Shown in pieces: positions 1 to 11,360 of a stretch of DNA of 64,000 bases. A program made the position numbers and the translations under genes. Under the pieces are notes generated by a model that worked only from the letters and a program-made list of their open reading frames with translations, ran no database searches and was not told the origin of the DNA. Origin of the DNA: Batkoa obscura (taxonomy: Eukaryota > Entomophthoromycota > Entomophthoromycetes > Entomophthorales > Batkoaceae); assembly GCA_030770535.1 (NCBI GenBank), contig JASVEC010000001.1, positions 1,302,001 through 1,366,000 on the forward strand, in the 5' to 3' direction. Numbering within the stretch: the first letter of the stretch is position 1; each line of letters opens with the position of its first letter.

Positions 1-680
1 GTACTCAAATGATTTATAACTTGATTAATATAATAAAATATACTTTAAAAACTTGAAAATTTTCCCACTTGATCTCAATCTTTTAACCGAGTTTATAAGT
101 TTATTAACTATTATTATATATTGGTATATATTGGTATATAATAAATAAATGTTAATTTATCCACAACAATCTGTTTTTAATTTCTAAGCTTATTTATTAT
201 ATAGTACAATAATTGATTATACAAATACATTACTAACTTCTAAACACAAACTAAAAAGTACGGTTTATTAGTAATCGAATCTGTTTAGTGATAAATAAAT
301 GTTCTACCAAACTTTAATTGTGATTTTAATATCCTTTGATAACCTTGATTTATTGAGCAACAGTTGCTTTCTTTTTTCTATTTAGAATTGCTTTAACACT
401 TTGGATTTGCTAACTGAGATTCAATAACCCCATAATCAATTACAATTTAACAGTAGGTACGAATGAATATTTCTTAATTCATAATTTGTAGGCCAATTAA
501 AAAGTTGCCTGAAAAGTGTATAAAATGAAGACAAAATAACTTAATCACATTTAAAAAATTTCAAATTTTTAATTAATTTCAATTAACGATTGCTTTCATC
601 AAATTTATTAAAACGCATTTTTCTCCACATCAACAATCTCGATTAATTTATATGAACTTTAGTTCATTTATTATATTTCA
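1..680. other. AT-rich upstream intergenic region
   Basis: No coding frame of note. It holds the presumed promoter and 5' UTR of the SPX-domain gene that starts at 681. I see no clear TATA box and no repeat of the families described below. Confidence 0.5.
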
Positions 681-1703
681 ATGTCAATCACTCAATTTTT
701 AGAATCTAAAAGATTAGTAGCTTACAATGAAGCATACTTCAACTACTCATTAATAGATGAAGCCTTAAACAATTTATATGTCATTGAAAGAGAGAAAGCA
801 TATGGTTTTAACTTCACAATAAAACATCCAAGTGAAACTGGGGATAAATATGAAGTTATACCGGCTATTTCAAATCAATCATTTAAAGATGAATATCAAA
901 GTTTTCTCAACTTATTACAATGTGAATTAAACAGAGTCGATAGTTGTTTACAGTATTTAATTGATCAAATTAAAGTGGAATTAAACAATTTAAAACAAGA
1001 ATACGTAACTACTAACTCTTCTTACTATTTTACTTTCAATCAGTTTTGGACTGCAACTGTTAACAACTGGTTTGGAGAAGAAGAGAGTGGGTTCGATGAG
1101 TCTAGAGGAACTATCAAACAAAAAATAAAATCGATCGAAAAGCAATTAAGAATTATTAAAGATGACTTGATACCACTTAATAAGTTTGCGCTTTCCAAAA
1201 TACTTAAAAAGAAAGCTAATTTAGTTGAAAAGTCACATTATAGCCATCTTTTACTTGAAGTAGAAACTGGCATTGAGTTAGAGCCTCCTGCATCCCTCTT
1301 TCCTATTATGGGCAAAAATAATCGCTGGAATTTCAGCTCTGACTCTATTGAGTGTGAACATAAAATCGGTTGCTTTAAATCATTCCAAAATTATCAAATA
1401 CAAAAACCTTCTCTAAACGAGCTTTTAAACAAAAATCGTAACTTTTTATCCAAAAGTATACAAAATCCAACGACCCAAGAGCTTTTTCATTCAAGTCCTT
1501 TGTCCTTAGGAAGCAGTAGTAGCTCCTTCTCAGATTCTTCAATATCGTCCACTTTCAGTAACGATGATATTGTAAGAAACAGTAGCTTTTGGCATTTTTT
1601 ACCAAAACAAGTTGGCATGTTACTACTTGAAATTAAAACGATCAAAAAATCGTTTTGTTGTACAGAAACTAGAAATCGTTTAATAAGAGACGTACCCTAC
1701 TAA
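681..1703 (+). CDS. Stand-alone SPX-like domain protein
   Basis: An intronless 340-residue protein. The layout fits an SPX domain: an N-terminal helix with the YxxYxxID-type pattern (about residues 14-27), a second helix with a conserved F-LL--EL--V pattern (about 75-105), and a third with LNKFALSKILKKKANL (about 166-181), which resembles the LN--GF-KILKK-DK helix that binds inositol pyrophosphates in SPX proteins. A serine-rich stretch (about residues 270-295) and a basic tail follow. I see no VTC, EXS, transporter or RING partner domain. In known families SPX domains sense phosphate status through InsPs. That role here is inferred from weak similarity. The ATG at 681 is the first in frame and begins directly with the SPX-like helix. 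Confidence 0.55.
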   Translation: MSITQFLESKRLVAYNEAYFNYSLIDEALNNLYVIEREKAYGFNFTIKHPSETGDKYEVIPAISNQSFKDEYQSFLNLLQCELNRVDSCLQYLIDQIKVELNNLKQEYVTTNSSYYFTFNQFWTATVNNWFGEEESGFDESRGTIKQKIKSIEKQLRIIKDDLIPLNKFALSKILKKKANLVEKSHYSHLLLEVETGIELEPPASLFPIMGKNNRWNFSSDSIECEHKIGCFKSFQNYQIQKPSLNELLNKNRNFLSKSIQNPTTQELFHSSPLSLGSSSSSFSDSSISSTFSNDDIVRNSSFWHFLPKQVGMLLLEIKTIKKSFCCTETRNRLIRDVPY

Positions 1704-2715
1704 CCACCTTTATTATCTATCTATCTAATAAATTATTTAAATCTTATGATTACTTATTCTTTTAAATCTAGAACTTTTTAAACTGCATTATGTTTTTTTT
1801 AGTATGGTTCATTTTGCTTTTACAATTTTAAAACTTGTCTGAGGTTATAATGTGTATAAAATAAAAGTGCGTAATGATTGCAAGTAGTGTATAATTTTAA
1901 AATATTATAAACGTACACTGGAGTTATAATTTGATATACTTATTTATATACTTATTTATATAAAGGTATTTATTCACTATACGAACAATTTAATAATCAC
2001 TTTAATGTTTGTGGAATATCTAACAAAGTTAATTTAAGTATAAAAGTAGCAATCTTTTAAGCAATGAAATAAGTGACTTTTCTAAAGTGAAATTCTAACT
2101 GCCCATTTTACATTGCCCCAAAAAAAGTTCATTTTAAATTTGAGGATATGGGGATGTCTTTTGTTGCTTATAATTTGAGGTAAATTTTATTTAATATGAA
2201 TTTAATGATATAAAAAGTGGCCATAAGTTAAAAACAACAAAAGAGATCTAACTCCAAGCTGTCCTATTTTATTAATAATTCTTTAATAAGTATGTCGCAT
2301 AAAAGTTGGATAAATAAATAGAATTAAAAACCATTGCATATTTCAGAAGCGTTTTGAAGGCCAGGGGCTGTCTATTCAAGTTTATATTCTTCAAATCCTT
2401 TAAAGACTTAAAAGTTATTTTACTCTATCCCTTTCCTTCTAGAGGGTTCTTACGATTTATAAGTCCTGTAGGAGTTGTCTTAAATTGATTTTTCTATTTT
2501 TTGTTCGTTTTTTACATAGCTTAAATTTTTAAATAAAACCATGATTGGTTAGCTTTGAAAATAGTAAAATAGAATTCGAAATAAAAGTTACTTACATAAA
2601 TGAGCTATTATGTTCTAACAATTTTTTTTACAGTAACTTTATTTTCCATTTTACTACATGATCCTAAAAAACATAATGCATTAACTTTATAGTAATTTAT
2701 ATAAATTTAAGCATT

Positions 2716-2816
2716 TGGGGATGTATTTTTTTGTTCAAGAATTTTACTAATAATCTTTCTGCTTAAATAGCGCTTAAAAAATGGAAAAAATAATGAAACC
2801 AAAAAAAATATCCCCA
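2716..2816 (+). mobile_element. ~100 bp MITE (window family 1), copy 1
   Basis: Family reference entry. The plus orientation reads TGGGGATGTATTTTTTTG at the left end. A conserved core follows: AAGAATTTTACTAACAATC, then CACTCAAATAGCGCTTAAAA. The right end reads CCAAAAAAACACCCCCA. The ends are inverted repeats (TGGGG...CCCCA), and flanks read TA on both sides in several copies, as expected for TA target duplications of the Tc1/mariner type. There is no coding capacity. This copy is nearly full length. Confidence 0.85.
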
Positions 2817-3107
2817 TTTTACCGTTACTTTAATAGCCAAAATGATTATTTTTCGAAATAATGATATTTTAAAAAAACCTTTTATTAAAATGATGATTTT
2901 ATCAAATTAAGAGGCTAATTCACAAGTAGTTTTTTATAAAACACTAATTAGATACTAGTTACAACATAGCTAATTTTTGTTCTTATATAAAAATTGTTTA
3001 ACGATGAAAAAACCCTAATGTTGTAATTATATACTTTTACTGATTCTTCATCAAAAAAATTATGATCATTTCTAAATTTAAAAAGTAGTAAAAGTGGGTA
3101 ATTGATA

Positions 3108-3365
3108 AAAAGCATTCTCATATTTTTCTGGTTATAACCTCCTCTCATGTATCATCTCCATCAAGCTTTTTGGCTCATGTTTCAAATAATTCCAATCAAA
3201 AAATCTAACTTAATTTTTATTGATTTTTATGAACTTTATTAGTTGAAACAAAACTGATCCCTTTATCAGTACAATTTTTTATCAAAATTAGTCCAGTTTT
3301 TTTGGATTGGAGTCTTGACCAAAAAAAGTAGACTATAACCAGAAAGATATGATAATGCTTTTATA
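3108..3365. repeat. Imperfect inverted repeat / possible foldback
   Basis: About 30 bases around 3110-3140 (with TTTTTCTGGTTATA) recur in inverted form at about 3332-3365 (with TATAACCAGAAAGATATGA). A second, inner inverted pair carries TCCAATC and GATTGGA. It may be a decayed foldback element. Confidence 0.5.
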
Positions 3366-3409
3366 AATTTTATTTTATCATTTTTAAAAAGTATTTAATA
3401 CAAGCTATA

Positions 3410-3510
3410 TGGGGATATATTTTTATGTTTAAGAATTTTACTAACAATTTTTCCACTTAAATAGCGCTTAAAAGATAGAAAGAATAATGAAACCAAAAAA
3501 AATATTCTCA
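3410..3510 (+). mobile_element. Family 1 MITE, copy 2
   Basis: Nearly full length with a diverged right end (ATTCTCA). It is flanked by TA on both sides. Confidence 0.8.
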
Positions 3511-4438
3511 TATATTAAAAAAAAGTTTATTTATTTACTTTGATTTAAAAACCTTATACCTATTTTTTTTTGTATTTTTTTTGTATTTTTTGTACTTTAA
3601 AATATTGATATTGGTATTAGGAAAATAACTAGCAACTTGAAAAATAATAATAAAATCTATATCTACCTTATATTATATATGAAAGTTACATAAGTTTTGA
3701 AGATGTCTTTGAATTATAAACTTTTTCTTGAAAATTTCGGTTTATCTTAGTATTTTTTTACTTGTAAAAAATTAAGCAGTAAAAAGTATTTTAGTCACTA
3801 TTATAAAATATAACTCTCTTGTTTAATGTAACTAAATTAAATGTATGTTAAATTTGTATCTAAAGTTTGAAGTTAAAATAACTTAATTCCTTTTCCATAG
3901 TAATGTATATATATATTTTTTATTAAATAAAATACGCTATTTAAAATATCAAATTTAATTAAAAAGGTAGCATTATAGAATCCTAATTAAATATTCAATT
4001 TCAAAATAATAGTGTATGTATTCGGATTTTATATAAAGCTGTTAAGTTCAATCATGCAAAAACCAACCGGTTATTTACGTATAAATTTTAGTCATGAACT
4101 CTGCTAAAGCCTGAGGATAGGCTTTTTTAAAAGCAAGCAAACAAATAGTAGCCGAAGTTTTTTTAGAAGAAATTACATATTTGAACTTCAACTGTGTTAA
4201 ATAATCCATTAAACAAAGTAGGGTAGGAAGATAAACTCAAACATTAAATTTCACTTAAAAATCATCAATTTTGTAACGAATAAATAAATTTACAAATCGA
4301 AATTCAATCAACTAAAAATTAACGAAGAATTAACCGAATCAATAAAGATAACTAAACAATCTATTTTTTAATAGCAAACTATTTAAATAGAATAAAGTGG
4401 CTTTATCATTTTCATTTCATTTTTTTATTTCATTCAAC

Positions 4439-5080
4439 ATGAAATTTTCATCATTATTATTTCTTGGAATAACGAGCATAGTGTGTCAAGATAGTCGTAA
4501 CCAGGCCGAATACAATTGTAAAAATGCGTGTTCTGTATTGCAAGAGCCAGGTATAGTAGGCCAATGTGTAGTACAATGTATGCAAATATTCAACTTTAAC
4601 AATCCAAACCCACCAAGCGAGTTCCCAGCTCCTGATAACCAAAATCAAAGAGGATTTCCTTTCCCTACCCCTACAGATAATCGTCCTGTAGAAGTAACCA
4701 CCACGACCATTGCTGTAGATGCTTCTCAAATTCAATCTACTTCTCAAAATCCACCACCACATCCACCACCATCTTCTCAACCTTCGATTGCGGTTACTAC
4801 CATTACTGATAAAACTAATAGTCCACCTACAAATCAAGGAGATAATAAATATCCTACTATCAATCCTTCAGGTACAACGAATAACAATGATAATAGTAAT
4901 AATAATAATAATAATATAAGTACATCACAAACCAGCATCAGAGCATCTTCAACTAAGAAATCATCAACCGTACCAACTACTATTTATTCTTTCTCACATA
5001 CTAAAACTAGTTCGAGTACAATTTCAAAGGTACCAACAGTAGCTTTATTAGCTTTACTGTTATCGGTTATTACTTATTAG
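4439..5080 (+). CDS. Secreted Cys-motif protein with GPI-like tail
   Basis: 213 residues. The start at 4439 is chosen because it opens with a clean signal peptide (MKFSSLLFLGITSIVCQ). The mature N terminus has a C-x3-C-x11-C-x3-C module (about residues 28-50). A Pro/Thr/Ser/Asn-rich, probably O-glycosylated region follows, with an Asn run at about 145-160. The C-terminal hydrophobic segment (VPTVALLALLLSVITY) follows small residues and fits a GPI-attachment signal. This architecture is typical of fungal wall or plasma-membrane anchored proteins. The next gene at 6170 has the same layout and is probably a paralogue. The biochemical function is unknown. Confidence 0.75.
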   Translation: MKFSSLLFLGITSIVCQDSRNQAEYNCKNACSVLQEPGIVGQCVVQCMQIFNFNNPNPPSEFPAPDNQNQRGFPFPTPTDNRPVEVTTTTIAVDASQIQSTSQNPPPHPPPSSQPSIAVTTITDKTNSPPTNQGDNKYPTINPSGTTNNNDNSNNNNNNISTSQTSIRASSTKKSSTVPTTIYSFSHTKTSSSTISKVPTVALLALLLSVITY

Positions 5081-6169
5081 ATTTATTTAACTCTCTTTTT
5101 TATATCATCAACACATTAATAAATATTAATTTCTAATTTTTAAATATTTGTATTGATTTTTTTATGCTTTCTATTAAGTGAATATAGATGTTTACTAATT
5201 ATTTTAGTTTTTCTAAATTTAATGTAAAAAGAATGATGGCAGTTAATTCTAGTTTGACAGGACAATAGGGTATTATTTTATAAATTAATTTAATATTGTG
5301 AAGAACAATGGAAAAGTTATAGTTTAAAGTTTATCATTCTAAAAGGAATATAAAGCTAAGCTGATGAATACGAGAAAGCCCAGTGTTGAATCCAATCCTT
5401 TGCTACTATGCGATATGATAAAATGGCGCTCTATACCATTTATAAATTTTACTAATAAAATTTTTCTTAAGTTTTTACTTATACTTTAAAAGTAGATTAT
5501 CTTATTTGTATTAAGTAGATCACAAAATACGGAATACTACTTCAATAAATACTCAAAATAGACATTTTCATATAATTTTTAAAGTGTCTTTATTAAAAAG
5601 TATTAGGTATGTGATTTTTGTTTCGGTATTTGGTTAACTATTTTTTCAAATTTCCGTTAAATAAAAGTGGACAAATAAAAGAAGCCAAAAAAAACATTCT
5701 TGTATTCATGATCAATTTTTACAGGCTCAATTTAAACGAAAAATCTGGTTTTGAGCCTATTTTCCTATCGCTATGGCCAATAATAGAGTAAAGGCAAAAA
5801 TAATATAACAGCAAAAAAGCTAATGATTAAAAACAGCTGGCCAATAACAAAGATTAACCAAATCAAGCCAAATTTGGGATTGTTTATTTATCGGTTACAA
5901 TAAAAATTCCAAAGAACTAGAAAATTATCAACAAATAACTGTAATGTTTATAAAAATTAAGTTTTAATGTGAAAACAAACTTAAAGTAACATAATTTTCT
6001 AGCTAAAGTAAGAAATAACGGAAAATACAGCTGATAGACTTAACGAAATTAGAATCAAATTGAAAGTTTTTGGAATATAAAAAGAAGCTTAAATCCTACT
6101 TTTTAAATTATAAATTAATATTAAATAAGCTAAATTATTACTTACACTTCTACATTATAAATTAAAAAA
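5081..6169. other. Intergenic region
   Basis: No gene recognised. Around 5665-5705 a short stretch resembles the right part of the family 1 MITE, but it is too decayed to call. A small hairpin with AGGCTCAA/TTGAGCCT arms lies near 5723-5760. Confidence 0.4.
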
Positions 6170-6715
6170 ATGCAATTCACTACCGTTTTTGTTAGCGCTT
6201 TATTCACTACCTTAGTATTTGCTCAAGATCCATCTTCACAATGTATGGCTGTTTGTAAAGAATTAGGAGCTAGTAGCCAAAGTGATATGAGAGATTGTAC
6301 TTTTGAATGTTTACAAATTGTCAACCAAAATTCTACCCCAAACCAAAACCAAAATAATCGTATTTCAAACCAAATGAACAGCATGTCTTCAAGTGCTTCT
6401 TCAGCTGATGGTCCAACTCCAGTTGATAAATCCATGTCTTCTTCCATAGTATCTTCTGCCTCTTCATCTGTTTCTTCAGGTATGAATGCTAGCGCTAAAG
6501 CTTCTTCTTCTGTTAAAGCTGTTAGTTCCTCAGCTGCTTCATCAGCATCATCAGCTGTTTCTTCAGCTGCCTCAGCTGCCTCTTCCGCTGCTTCATCTAA
6601 AGCTTCCAGCTCAGTATCTAAAAAGAAAGCAAGTGATGACTCATCAGATGTCAAATCCGTTGCTCCAGTATTTTTCGTGGCTGCTGCCGCCTATGCAGGT
6701 TCATTATTATTCTAA
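6170..6715 (+). CDS. Secreted Ser/Ala-rich Cys-motif protein with GPI-like tail
   Basis: 181 residues. It has a signal peptide (MQFTTVFVSALFTTLVFAQ), then a C-x3-C-x13-C-x3-C module (about residues 25-45), then a long Ser/Ala-rich spacer, and a C-terminal hydrophobic segment (VAPVFFVAAAAYAGSLLF) that looks like a GPI signal. The domain order matches the gene at 4439, so the two form a tandem paralogous pair that has diverged strongly in the spacer. It is likely a cell-wall mannoprotein-type surface protein. The long frame on the opposite strand is a shadow of the codon-biased Ser/Ala repeat. Confidence 0.8.
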   Translation: MQFTTVFVSALFTTLVFAQDPSSQCMAVCKELGASSQSDMRDCTFECLQIVNQNSTPNQNQNNRISNQMNSMSSSASSADGPTPVDKSMSSSIVSSASSSVSSGMNASAKASSSVKAVSSSAASSASSAVSSAASAASSAASSKASSSVSKKKASDDSSDVKSVAPVFFVAAAAYAGSLLF

Positions 6716-6870
6716 GTTTAGATCTTTAGAAGACACTTTAGAATTTTTACACCGGCATTTTTAACATAACATCTAACATTAAATAAAGCATTTATTTTAA
6801 TTTTAAATTATAGCTTTTATAATAATAAATTTTAATAAAAATTACGTATAATATCACAGTGTATTTTATT

Positions 6871-7569
6871 TTAATAACCAGTAAAAAGATCACCAGCATT
6901 AAAGTTAGAACCTGCGCCAATGATAGCTTGTCCTGAAGAGCTACCATAGTTATTTGTAACACCAGTGGATAAACCTCCACCAGCAACTACGGCAATATCA
7001 GAGCCTGAGCTAGCACCTGAGTAGTCACCAACACTAGCACCAAAGTTAGCTGCATTACCAGTTACACCTGAACCACCTGAAGCAGAAAGTTGTCCAGATG
7101 CAAAGTTAGAGCCAGCACCAAACCCAGCTGTACCTGAACTTCCACCTGAATTGGAACTTGATCCATAAGACATTCCAGGACCATTAGAGTTAGCTGTGTT
7201 ACTTCCTGCATTAAAAGTAGATCCTACAGTAACGGAAGGAGTGGTATAACCATTAGCTCCTGTACCACCATTAATAGAGTTTGAACCAGTTGAACTAGCA
7301 GCTCCTCCAGAGTTTACAACTCCACTACTGACATTAGTATTGGAGCCAAAGCTGGTATTTGGACCTACAGCTTGGCCGATAGATGTACCATATACATTAG
7401 AAGATCCATTACTATTTGAAGTTGCACCAAGGGAATTACTAACGGCTATTTGACCACCATTACTGGAGCCTAATATTGCACCACTTCCACTAGCAGTAGT
7501 GATTGAGTTATCTGGAACTGGGATTGAGGAAACAGAAGCTAAGAGAACGGCAAGGATAAATTTGTACAT
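6871..7569 (-). CDS. Secreted Gly/Ser/Asn-rich low-complexity protein, copy 1
   Basis: 232 residues. It has a signal peptide (MYKFILAVLLASVSS) followed by IPVPDN and then a cysteine-free Gly/Ser/Asn/Ala-rich chain with recurring GxxSNFxxG-type units (for example GAGSNFASG and GAGSNFNAG). The regular spacing of small and beta-prone residues suggests a structural, possibly beta-solenoid or fibrous, wall or extracellular protein. I recognise no named family. The upstream sequence contains a TATATAAG-like element near 7660. A second copy at 9314 differs by only two residues. Copy 1 has Ile at residue 5, and reads SNSNGSS where copy 2 reads SNGNGSS. Confidence 0.75.
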   Translation of the reverse strand: MYKFILAVLLASVSSIPVPDNSITTASGSGAILGSSNGGQIAVSNSLGATSNSNGSSNVYGTSIGQAVGPNTSFGSNTNVSSGVVNSGGAASSTGSNSINGGTGANGYTTPSVTVGSTFNAGSNTANSNGPGMSYGSSSNSGGSSGTAGFGAGSNFASGQLSASGGSGVTGNAANFGASVGDYSGASSGSDIAVVAGGGLSTGVTNNYGSSSGQAIIGAGSNFNAGDLFTGY

Positions 7570-7680
7570 TATTATTTTATTAGGTGAATTAAGAATTATT
7601 ATATTAGCTAACTTTTTATTAGTGCTTTGTGGTGAGTTAAATGGTAGATTTTTAAATGCTTATATATGTTTTTTTGACCA
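6871..7680. repeat. Duplicated unit A, left copy
   Basis: The CDS plus about 110 bases of promoter match 9314-10125 almost base for base. Beyond about 7680 the two copies remain alignable to about 7980 but are clearly diverged. On the 3' side similarity stops at the stop codon. Confidence 0.85.
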
Positions 7681-9313
7681 TATGGTCTTTTATACAAAGG
7701 ATTTTTTTTAGTTAATTCATTATTGATATTACTTCCCCATCTCATTAAGAACCTACCCTTAAACTATTTATTTGTATTTTAAATATTTTGATATTTTGAT
7801 ATACTCTTTTTATCCTTTATTTTATTTTACTCCATTGATTTCGAAACCTAATATTTAAAGTTAACCCAAAAAAGGATTTGATTTATGGCGCAAATTAAAA
7901 TATTGGGCTTCTATTAAATTTAAAAGGAGGCAATTTTTATTAAGTAAAATAAAATAAAATCGGCGCCATTTATTTAAATTATACCTTTAATCCTATATCA
8001 ATTAATTATAGGTTTTAGTTATTTAAGTTAAATTGCTATTGTTTAATGTTTGGAAGTTTTAAATATGTCAAGGCACAAAATGAGTTGAATATGTGGGGAT
8101 GTATTTTTTTGTTTAAGAACTTTACTAACAACCTTTCCACTCAAATAGCGCTTGAAAAAATGGAAAAAATAATGAAACCAAAAAAAACACCTCCATATGT
8201 TTTTTCAAATATTAGAGTATTTGGTTTATGTTTATATTTTTAAACTAGAAAAATACACTACAATTAGCTCATAACCTATTTGAACTAATAACTATATTTA
8301 AAGTAGTGATTACATAGCTTTAGTTAGTATAAATCAATTTTCTAGTTCGATAAAGTAAATTTTACAGATTACTATTAGTTACTAAAAACAATTAAAATTT
8401 TTAAAAAGAATATGTAAAAAAATAATCTCAGCGTTTCCCAGTTGGCCTAGACTAACTGCTACTTAACTTCCCCTTTTTTTACCCTTGCTCTAAACTTTTG
8501 TTATAGCTACCGGGCTCTAGACTATCCCTACACTTAATCAATATCATCAGCTAACAATCAAATTGTCGTATTTATCGCTTTCTCTACTCTTCCATACATG
8601 AGTCTTTAAAAAAATGAATTTTCAAGATATCATGTATAACCTCTCAAACCTAAAGCTTGTAAACTCGTGTTAGGCTACTTTCTATCAATCGTCTAGCTTT
8701 ACTTACCTATGAACTCTCCCTCCTCAACTTTACATTCTTTTCAACCAAATTGATTTAAAATATTTTTTATCTCAAATAATAAAACACTTAGAAGCTTCAC
8801 TCCTTCAGGATTAAAGAAAGTACAAAACACAAAGTACCTTAATTTGCGCTATAATGACTATATTTTCTTATATTTTTAATATTACACAACCCTAAATTTT
8901 TAATGATTGAACAGTATACAATAGAACTACGCTCCAAATACTTATACTTAAAATTGACTAATAGTTGAAAAGCTCGAATTTTAATCGTTTTTGTTAAAGA
9001 TTTTTTTTATTTTTTATCAAATTTTACAGTGCTGTTATGTGTTTTTAAAACTTTACGTAATACGATTTGAATATATTTATCATCAAATTGCTATAGACGA
9101 GTTGTATAGATTTTTAAAATATTTCGAATGCCAAAATAATTAGCTCTTGTAAAAAAGCTAAATAACTGTATCTTTTTCTATAAAACTATTAGATAATGGA
9201 TTAATGAAAGCTAATACTATTTTTAGGCAGATAAAAGACATTAATCAAAGTGACAAAATATCAAAATAAAAGTTTAAAATGTATAATAAATCATAATAAA
9301 TCATAATAATTTT
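7681..9313. other. Intergenic region between the duplicated secreted genes
   Basis: No gene recognised. It holds the diverged upstream flank of copy 1 and one MITE copy at 8094. The 65-codon frame at 8046-8243 runs into the MITE and is not a gene. Confidence 0.6.
8094..8195 (+). mobile_element. Family 1 MITE, copy 3
   Basis: Full length, with the right end reading AAAAACACCTCCA. Confidence 0.85.
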
Positions 9314-10012
9314 TTAATAACCAGTAAAAAGATCACCAGCATTAAAGTTAGAACCTGCGCCAATGATAGCTTGTCCTGAAGAGCTACCATAGTTATTTGT
9401 AACACCAGTGGATAAACCTCCACCAGCAACTACGGCAATATCAGAGCCTGAGCTAGCACCTGAGTAGTCACCAACACTAGCACCAAAGTTAGCTGCATTA
9501 CCAGTTACACCTGAACCACCTGAAGCAGAAAGTTGTCCAGATGCAAAGTTAGAGCCAGCACCAAACCCAGCTGTACCTGAACTTCCACCTGAATTGGAAC
9601 TTGATCCATAAGACATTCCAGGACCATTAGAGTTAGCTGTGTTACTTCCTGCATTAAAAGTAGATCCTACAGTAACGGAAGGAGTGGTATAACCATTAGC
9701 TCCTGTACCACCATTAATAGAGTTTGAACCAGTTGAACTAGCAGCTCCTCCAGAGTTTACAACTCCACTACTGACATTAGTATTGGAGCCAAAGCTGGTA
9801 TTTGGACCTACAGCTTGGCCGATAGATGTACCATATACATTAGAAGATCCATTACCATTTGAAGTTGCACCAAGGGAATTACTAACGGCTATTTGACCAC
9901 CATTACTGGAGCCTAATATTGCACCACTTCCACTAGCAGTAGTGATTGAGTTATCTGGAACTGGGATTGAGGAAACAGAAGCTAAGAGAACGGCAAGGAC
10001 AAATTTGTACAT
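9314..10012 (-). CDS. Secreted Gly/Ser/Asn-rich low-complexity protein, copy 2
   Basis: 232 residues with signal peptide MYKFVLAVLLASVSS. It is the near-identical tandem paralogue of the gene at 6871-7569, in the same orientation about 2.4 kb away. Two residue differences over 232 codons, with virtually no silent differences visible, contrast with well diverged upstream flanks. The function is presumably the same extracellular structural role, and no named family is recognised. Confidence 0.75.
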   Translation of the reverse strand: MYKFVLAVLLASVSSIPVPDNSITTASGSGAILGSSNGGQIAVSNSLGATSNGNGSSNVYGTSIGQAVGPNTSFGSNTNVSSGVVNSGGAASSTGSNSINGGTGANGYTTPSVTVGSTFNAGSNTANSNGPGMSYGSSSNSGGSSGTAGFGAGSNFASGQLSASGGSGVTGNAANFGASVGDYSGASSGSDIAVVAGGGLSTGVTNNYGSSSGQAIIGAGSNFNAGDLFTGY

Positions 10013-10125
10013 TATTATTTTATTAGGTGAATTAAGAATTATTATTATATTAGCTAACTTTTTATTAGTGCTTTGTGGTGAGTTAAATGGTAGATTTTTA
10101 AATGTTTATATATGTTTTTTGATCC
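9314..10125. repeat. Duplicated unit A, right copy
   Basis: It matches 6871-7680. The main visible upstream difference is a 3-base length change in an ATT run just before the ATG, until homology drops near 10125. Confidence 0.85.
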
Positions 10126-11360
10126 ATATGGATATTGGTCTAGAGGTTTTGTTCAAAAAAGTTAATACATCATAGATAGTAGCTCTCCATCTTGTTAATA
10201 TTAAATCCTCAAACTATTTGATTGTATTTTTAATATTTCTAATGACTTTATTATCTCAACATACTATTTTTATATTTTACACCAATACTTTTAAAACCTA
10301 TTTTTAAAGTTAGCCAAAAAAGTAGTAAATTTTACGGCGTAAATTAAAATTTCAAGCTTTTATGAATTGAAAAGGGGTGTTTTTAAAATAAGTAAAAAAG
10401 ATACCATTTTTTTACTCTGGTTTTTTAACCAAATATACAACTGCTATAACTTTATTATGACAAATGGCTGTTTAAAAACAAAATTTTGCTAAAATCACAT
10501 AACATCTAGTGGTTAGGTATTAGAAAACTAAACAAGCAAACAAATAGCTCTAAAAATTATCATAAATCTGGTCGCAATAGAGTTACAGCAGCTGTATAAG
10601 GTTGTTTCAAAAATGATATCCCTTTTGGGCAAATTTTTGCAGCAAAGATGTAGAATTGCTACAGTTAACCTTTTTTGTGTAAAATATATTTAAACATGAA
10701 AGATATTTTTTGTTGTAAACAACAGCCTTTTCATTATTTTGCCTAAAAAAGGAGATTACTTAGAAATGCCATTATAAAAAGAATTTTATTCAAAAAAAAT
10801 TAGTATTGGTAGTTTTTGATTATATACCGTTTATAGTGTATTATAACATATGAGTGTCATTTTGTATTAAAAAACACCAACTGATTTATTATACGTTTCT
10901 AATAAAGGTATGTGTTTTATCAGCTTCATACCAATTATACTGATAAAGGAAACTTTAAGGTATCAATATAGGTTTGATAGTATGTTCGATGAATATTTTA
11001 TGTTTTCAAATTTGAAATAATAGCCATAGGATTGAAAAAAATGTTTTTGTTTTCAACTTGTCTTAAACTCCTATTGCTATAATATTTTTTAAAATTTAAG
11101 TTACTATTATAAACATAATGACTTATGATATATGTTAAACTATTTAAAAATCTAGTATGTATACTTCTGTAGTACTTATTTATATTAGTATAAGAAAACA
11201 AGGCATAGCTGTGTTTAATAAAACAATAGTAGTAGCTATTGAATATAAAGATAAATTGTTTATTTCGATAAAAAGAAGCAGAGCCATTAATACAATATTA
11301 AACCACATTAATATCACTTATAATAGTATCAAAATAAACAAAAATGCAGTATCAGGTAGT
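10126..11360. other. Intergenic region
   Basis: It contains the diverged upstream flank of copy 2 to about 10420. Beyond that I see nothing I can assign. Confidence 0.5.

Larger units (their letters stand above)
1704..4438. other. Intergenic region with two MITE copies and an inverted repeat
   Basis: No convincing gene. It contains MITE copies at 2716 and 3410 and an imperfect inverted repeat near 3108-3365. The short minus-strand frame at 2948-3148 looks like chance. Confidence 0.6.

Noticed and set aside
2141-2175. TATGGGGATGTCTTTTG resembling a MITE left end
   Set aside because: The sequence that follows does not match the element core, so it may be chance or an unrecognisable fragment.
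4085-4135. GC-containing hairpin followed by a T-run (AAAGCCT...AGGCTTTTTT), like a bacterial terminator
   Set aside because: The window is eukaryotic and no gene ends here, so a Rho-independent terminator makes no sense.
6223-6654. 143-codon acidic frame on the minus strand
   Set aside because: It is a shadow of the Ser/Ala codon repeats of the secreted protein on the plus strand.
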